From: CAXBDP01 sp963974465
GTDB lineage: Bacteria > Bacteroidota > Bacteroidia > Cytophagales > Cyclobacteriaceae
NCBI GenBank assembly: GCA_049340005.1
Contig: JBMPIY010000005.1
Length of the DNA: 64,000 bases
Reading direction: 5' to 3' (one strand)
Part shown: positions 63,393 through 64,000 of the stretch, in pieces
Layout: every line of letters begins with the position of its first letter
Numbering within the stretch: the stretch's first letter is position 1
Made by a program: the position numbers and the translations under genes
The notes under the pieces: model-generated
Told to the model about the DNA's origin: nothing
Seen by the model: only the letters and a program-made list of their open reading frames with translations
Databases searched by the model: none

Positions 63393-64000
63393 TCAAAGTT
63401 TTTCTAATTCGGCCTGTAGTTTCGCTACTCGTTCTTCAATGCTCTCCGAACTCAATCTATCTCTCAATCGATCTACCATTATTGGGAATGCAAATGGCCC
63501 GGGTTGTAAAGTGTTTTTAATCACAATTTTCTGTTGGTTTATCCTATGAACAGCCTCAAATAGACGGGTTTTATTAATTTGCAGATTGATTACTTCCTCC
63601 CGCGCTTGTTTCAAAAGCAGGTTTTCAGGATCGTATTCTTCAAATACATCGAACAGTATTCCGCTACTTGCGTGAAGGTGTTTGAAGGAAATATTTTTGC
63701 CAGGAAAGCCTTGAAAAATCAATCCTGCAATTGTAGCAATATCTCTAAAACGACGCTTTGCGAGGTCAGTATTATTAATCGTATGGATTAAATCATCATC
63801 CAAATTTTCCTCACTAAATAGATCCAACTCCAATGCATCTTCAATAGGTATGGGAATATCTGAAAGTAGCTCAAAGCCATAATCGTTCATGGCTATAGAA
63901 AAGCTAATAGCTTGACTTTGGGAAATCCGATAAGCAATAATTGAAGCGAGGATTTCGTGTATAAATCTACCCTCAAAAGGGAAAATAAAAACATGATATC
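63393..64000 (-). CDS. C-terminal part of a ligase-associated Lhr-like DEXH helicase (partial)
   Basis: The frame from the stop at 63393 stays open to the right edge and continues beyond it. An internal ATG at 63890 is not the start: the residues before it (FIFPFEGRFIHEILASIIAY) are typical of ligase-associated DNA-damage-response helicases, as is NDYGFELLSDIPIPI just after. The rest (FRDIATIAGLIFQGFPGKN, LKQAREEVINLQINKTRLFE, ending RVAKLQAELEKL) is the family's C-terminal winged-helix/helical region. The ATPase domains lie outside the window. Its usual genomic partners are an ATP-dependent DNA ligase, an exonuclease and a phosphoesterase. An octamer copy is at 63596 (QAREE). Confidence 0.75.
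   Translation of the reverse strand, partial: YHVFIFPFEGRFIHEILASIIAYRISQSQAISFSIAMNDYGFELLSDIPIPIEDALELDLFSEENLDDDLIHTINNTDLAKRRFRDIATIAGLIFQGFPGKNISFKHLHASSGILFDVFEEYDPENLLLKQAREEVINLQINKTRLFEAVHRINQQKIVIKNTLQPGPFAFPIMVDRLRDRLSSESIEERVAKLQAELEKL

Larger units (their letters stand above)
3071..63603. repeat. Dispersed octamer GCGGGAGG, 29 copies
   Basis: Plus orientation (GCGGGAGG) starts at 3071, 5985, 8730, 11137, 13970, 22479, 24305, 27699, 38395, 40074, 44617, 48805, 51388, 55652 and 63325. Minus orientation (CCTCCCGC) starts at 4364, 7944, 9076, 11847, 16808, 23729, 25126, 27169, 39702, 45041, 50891, 56080, 61907 and 63596. The base before the G-rich form is A or G in 25 of 29 and the base after is A or T in 23. 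Upstream A-runs are common. Copies fall in all six frames of genes (AGG, RE, SGR, PPA, LPL/LPH, TSR/PSR) and five are intergenic, so the selection is on DNA, not protein. Counts were made by eye. Confidence 0.85.

Noticed and set aside
3071..63603. The octamer GCGGGAGG as a Shine-Dalgarno or promoter element
   Set aside because: About 24 of 29 copies lie inside genes in both orientations and none sits consistently 5-12 nt before a start codon.
3071..63603. The octamer as a proven Chi or KOPS site
   Set aside because: Length and G-richness fit, but there is no strand bias (15:14) and the two orientations interleave, so the identification is left open.
63393..63890. Complete 165-aa protein starting at 63890
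   Set aside because: The frame is open through the right edge and the residues before that ATG are typical of the helicase family, so the ATG is internal.
1..64000. CRISPR arrays, prophage, integron or restriction-modification systems
   Set aside because: No regularly spaced repeats, phage structural genes, integrase or methyltransferase genes are present.

Overview
The window looks like a chromosomal segment of an AT-rich member of the Bacteroidota, most likely a Cytophagales-type marine or soil bacterium. The evidence is type III glutamine synthetase, a TonB-dependent receptor with an N-terminal carboxypeptidase-regulatory-like domain, DUF4221-type and 6-bladed beta-propeller lipoproteins, a YkuD_2-type transpeptidase, and phylum-typical -7 boxes (TAnnTTTG) with no Shine-Dalgarno pattern. 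No rRNA, tRNA, CRISPR array or prophage was seen.

Layout. 1-8.6 kb: end of a membrane protein, a lipoprotein hydrolase, a TonB receptor, a hydrolase-thiolase pair, a GNAT-nitrilase fusion and a small STAS-like protein. 8.6-13.4 kb: a 3-hydroxybutyrate permease/dehydrogenase pair, a DUF2147 protein, a membrane EEP-family protein and a secreted MetX-like hydrolase. 13.5-22.2 kb: two RND transport units diverging from a symmetric intergenic region, the second followed by a DUF4221-like gene broken by three in-frame TAA codons. 22.2-28.2 kb: outer-membrane lipoprotein, secreted amidohydrolase, mtaB and glnN. 28.2-44.6 kb: a different-looking segment with long non-coding stretches, an AlkD-like gene, a decayed IS4-type transposase, a very large ndvB-like cyclic beta-1,2-glucan synthase, a small disordered protein, a CheB-CheR-histidine kinase fusion with its response regulator, and a lipoprotein. 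44.6-50.6 kb: a five-gene operon (REC-HPt, REC, unknown 91-aa protein, MBL-fold hydrolase, RqcH-like NFACT protein), miaA, a short LemA-like protein and pfkA. 50.7-56.4 kb: a cell-surface set (YfhO-like, DUF115-like, flippase) and a YkuD_2 protein. 56.9-64 kb: beta-propeller lipoprotein, sterol-desaturase-family protein, a PAS-rich hybrid kinase, ffh, and the C-terminal part of an Lhr-like helicase.

The most striking signal is not a gene. The octamer GCGGGAGG (or its complement CCTCCCGC) occurs 29 times by my reading, against well under one expected from base composition. It sits in all six coding frames and in intergenic DNA, with no overall strand bias (15 to 14), but successive copies alternate in orientation far more often than chance. 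It is absent from a 10.7-kb stretch covering the decayed transposase and almost all of ndvB, which fits recent acquisition of that segment.
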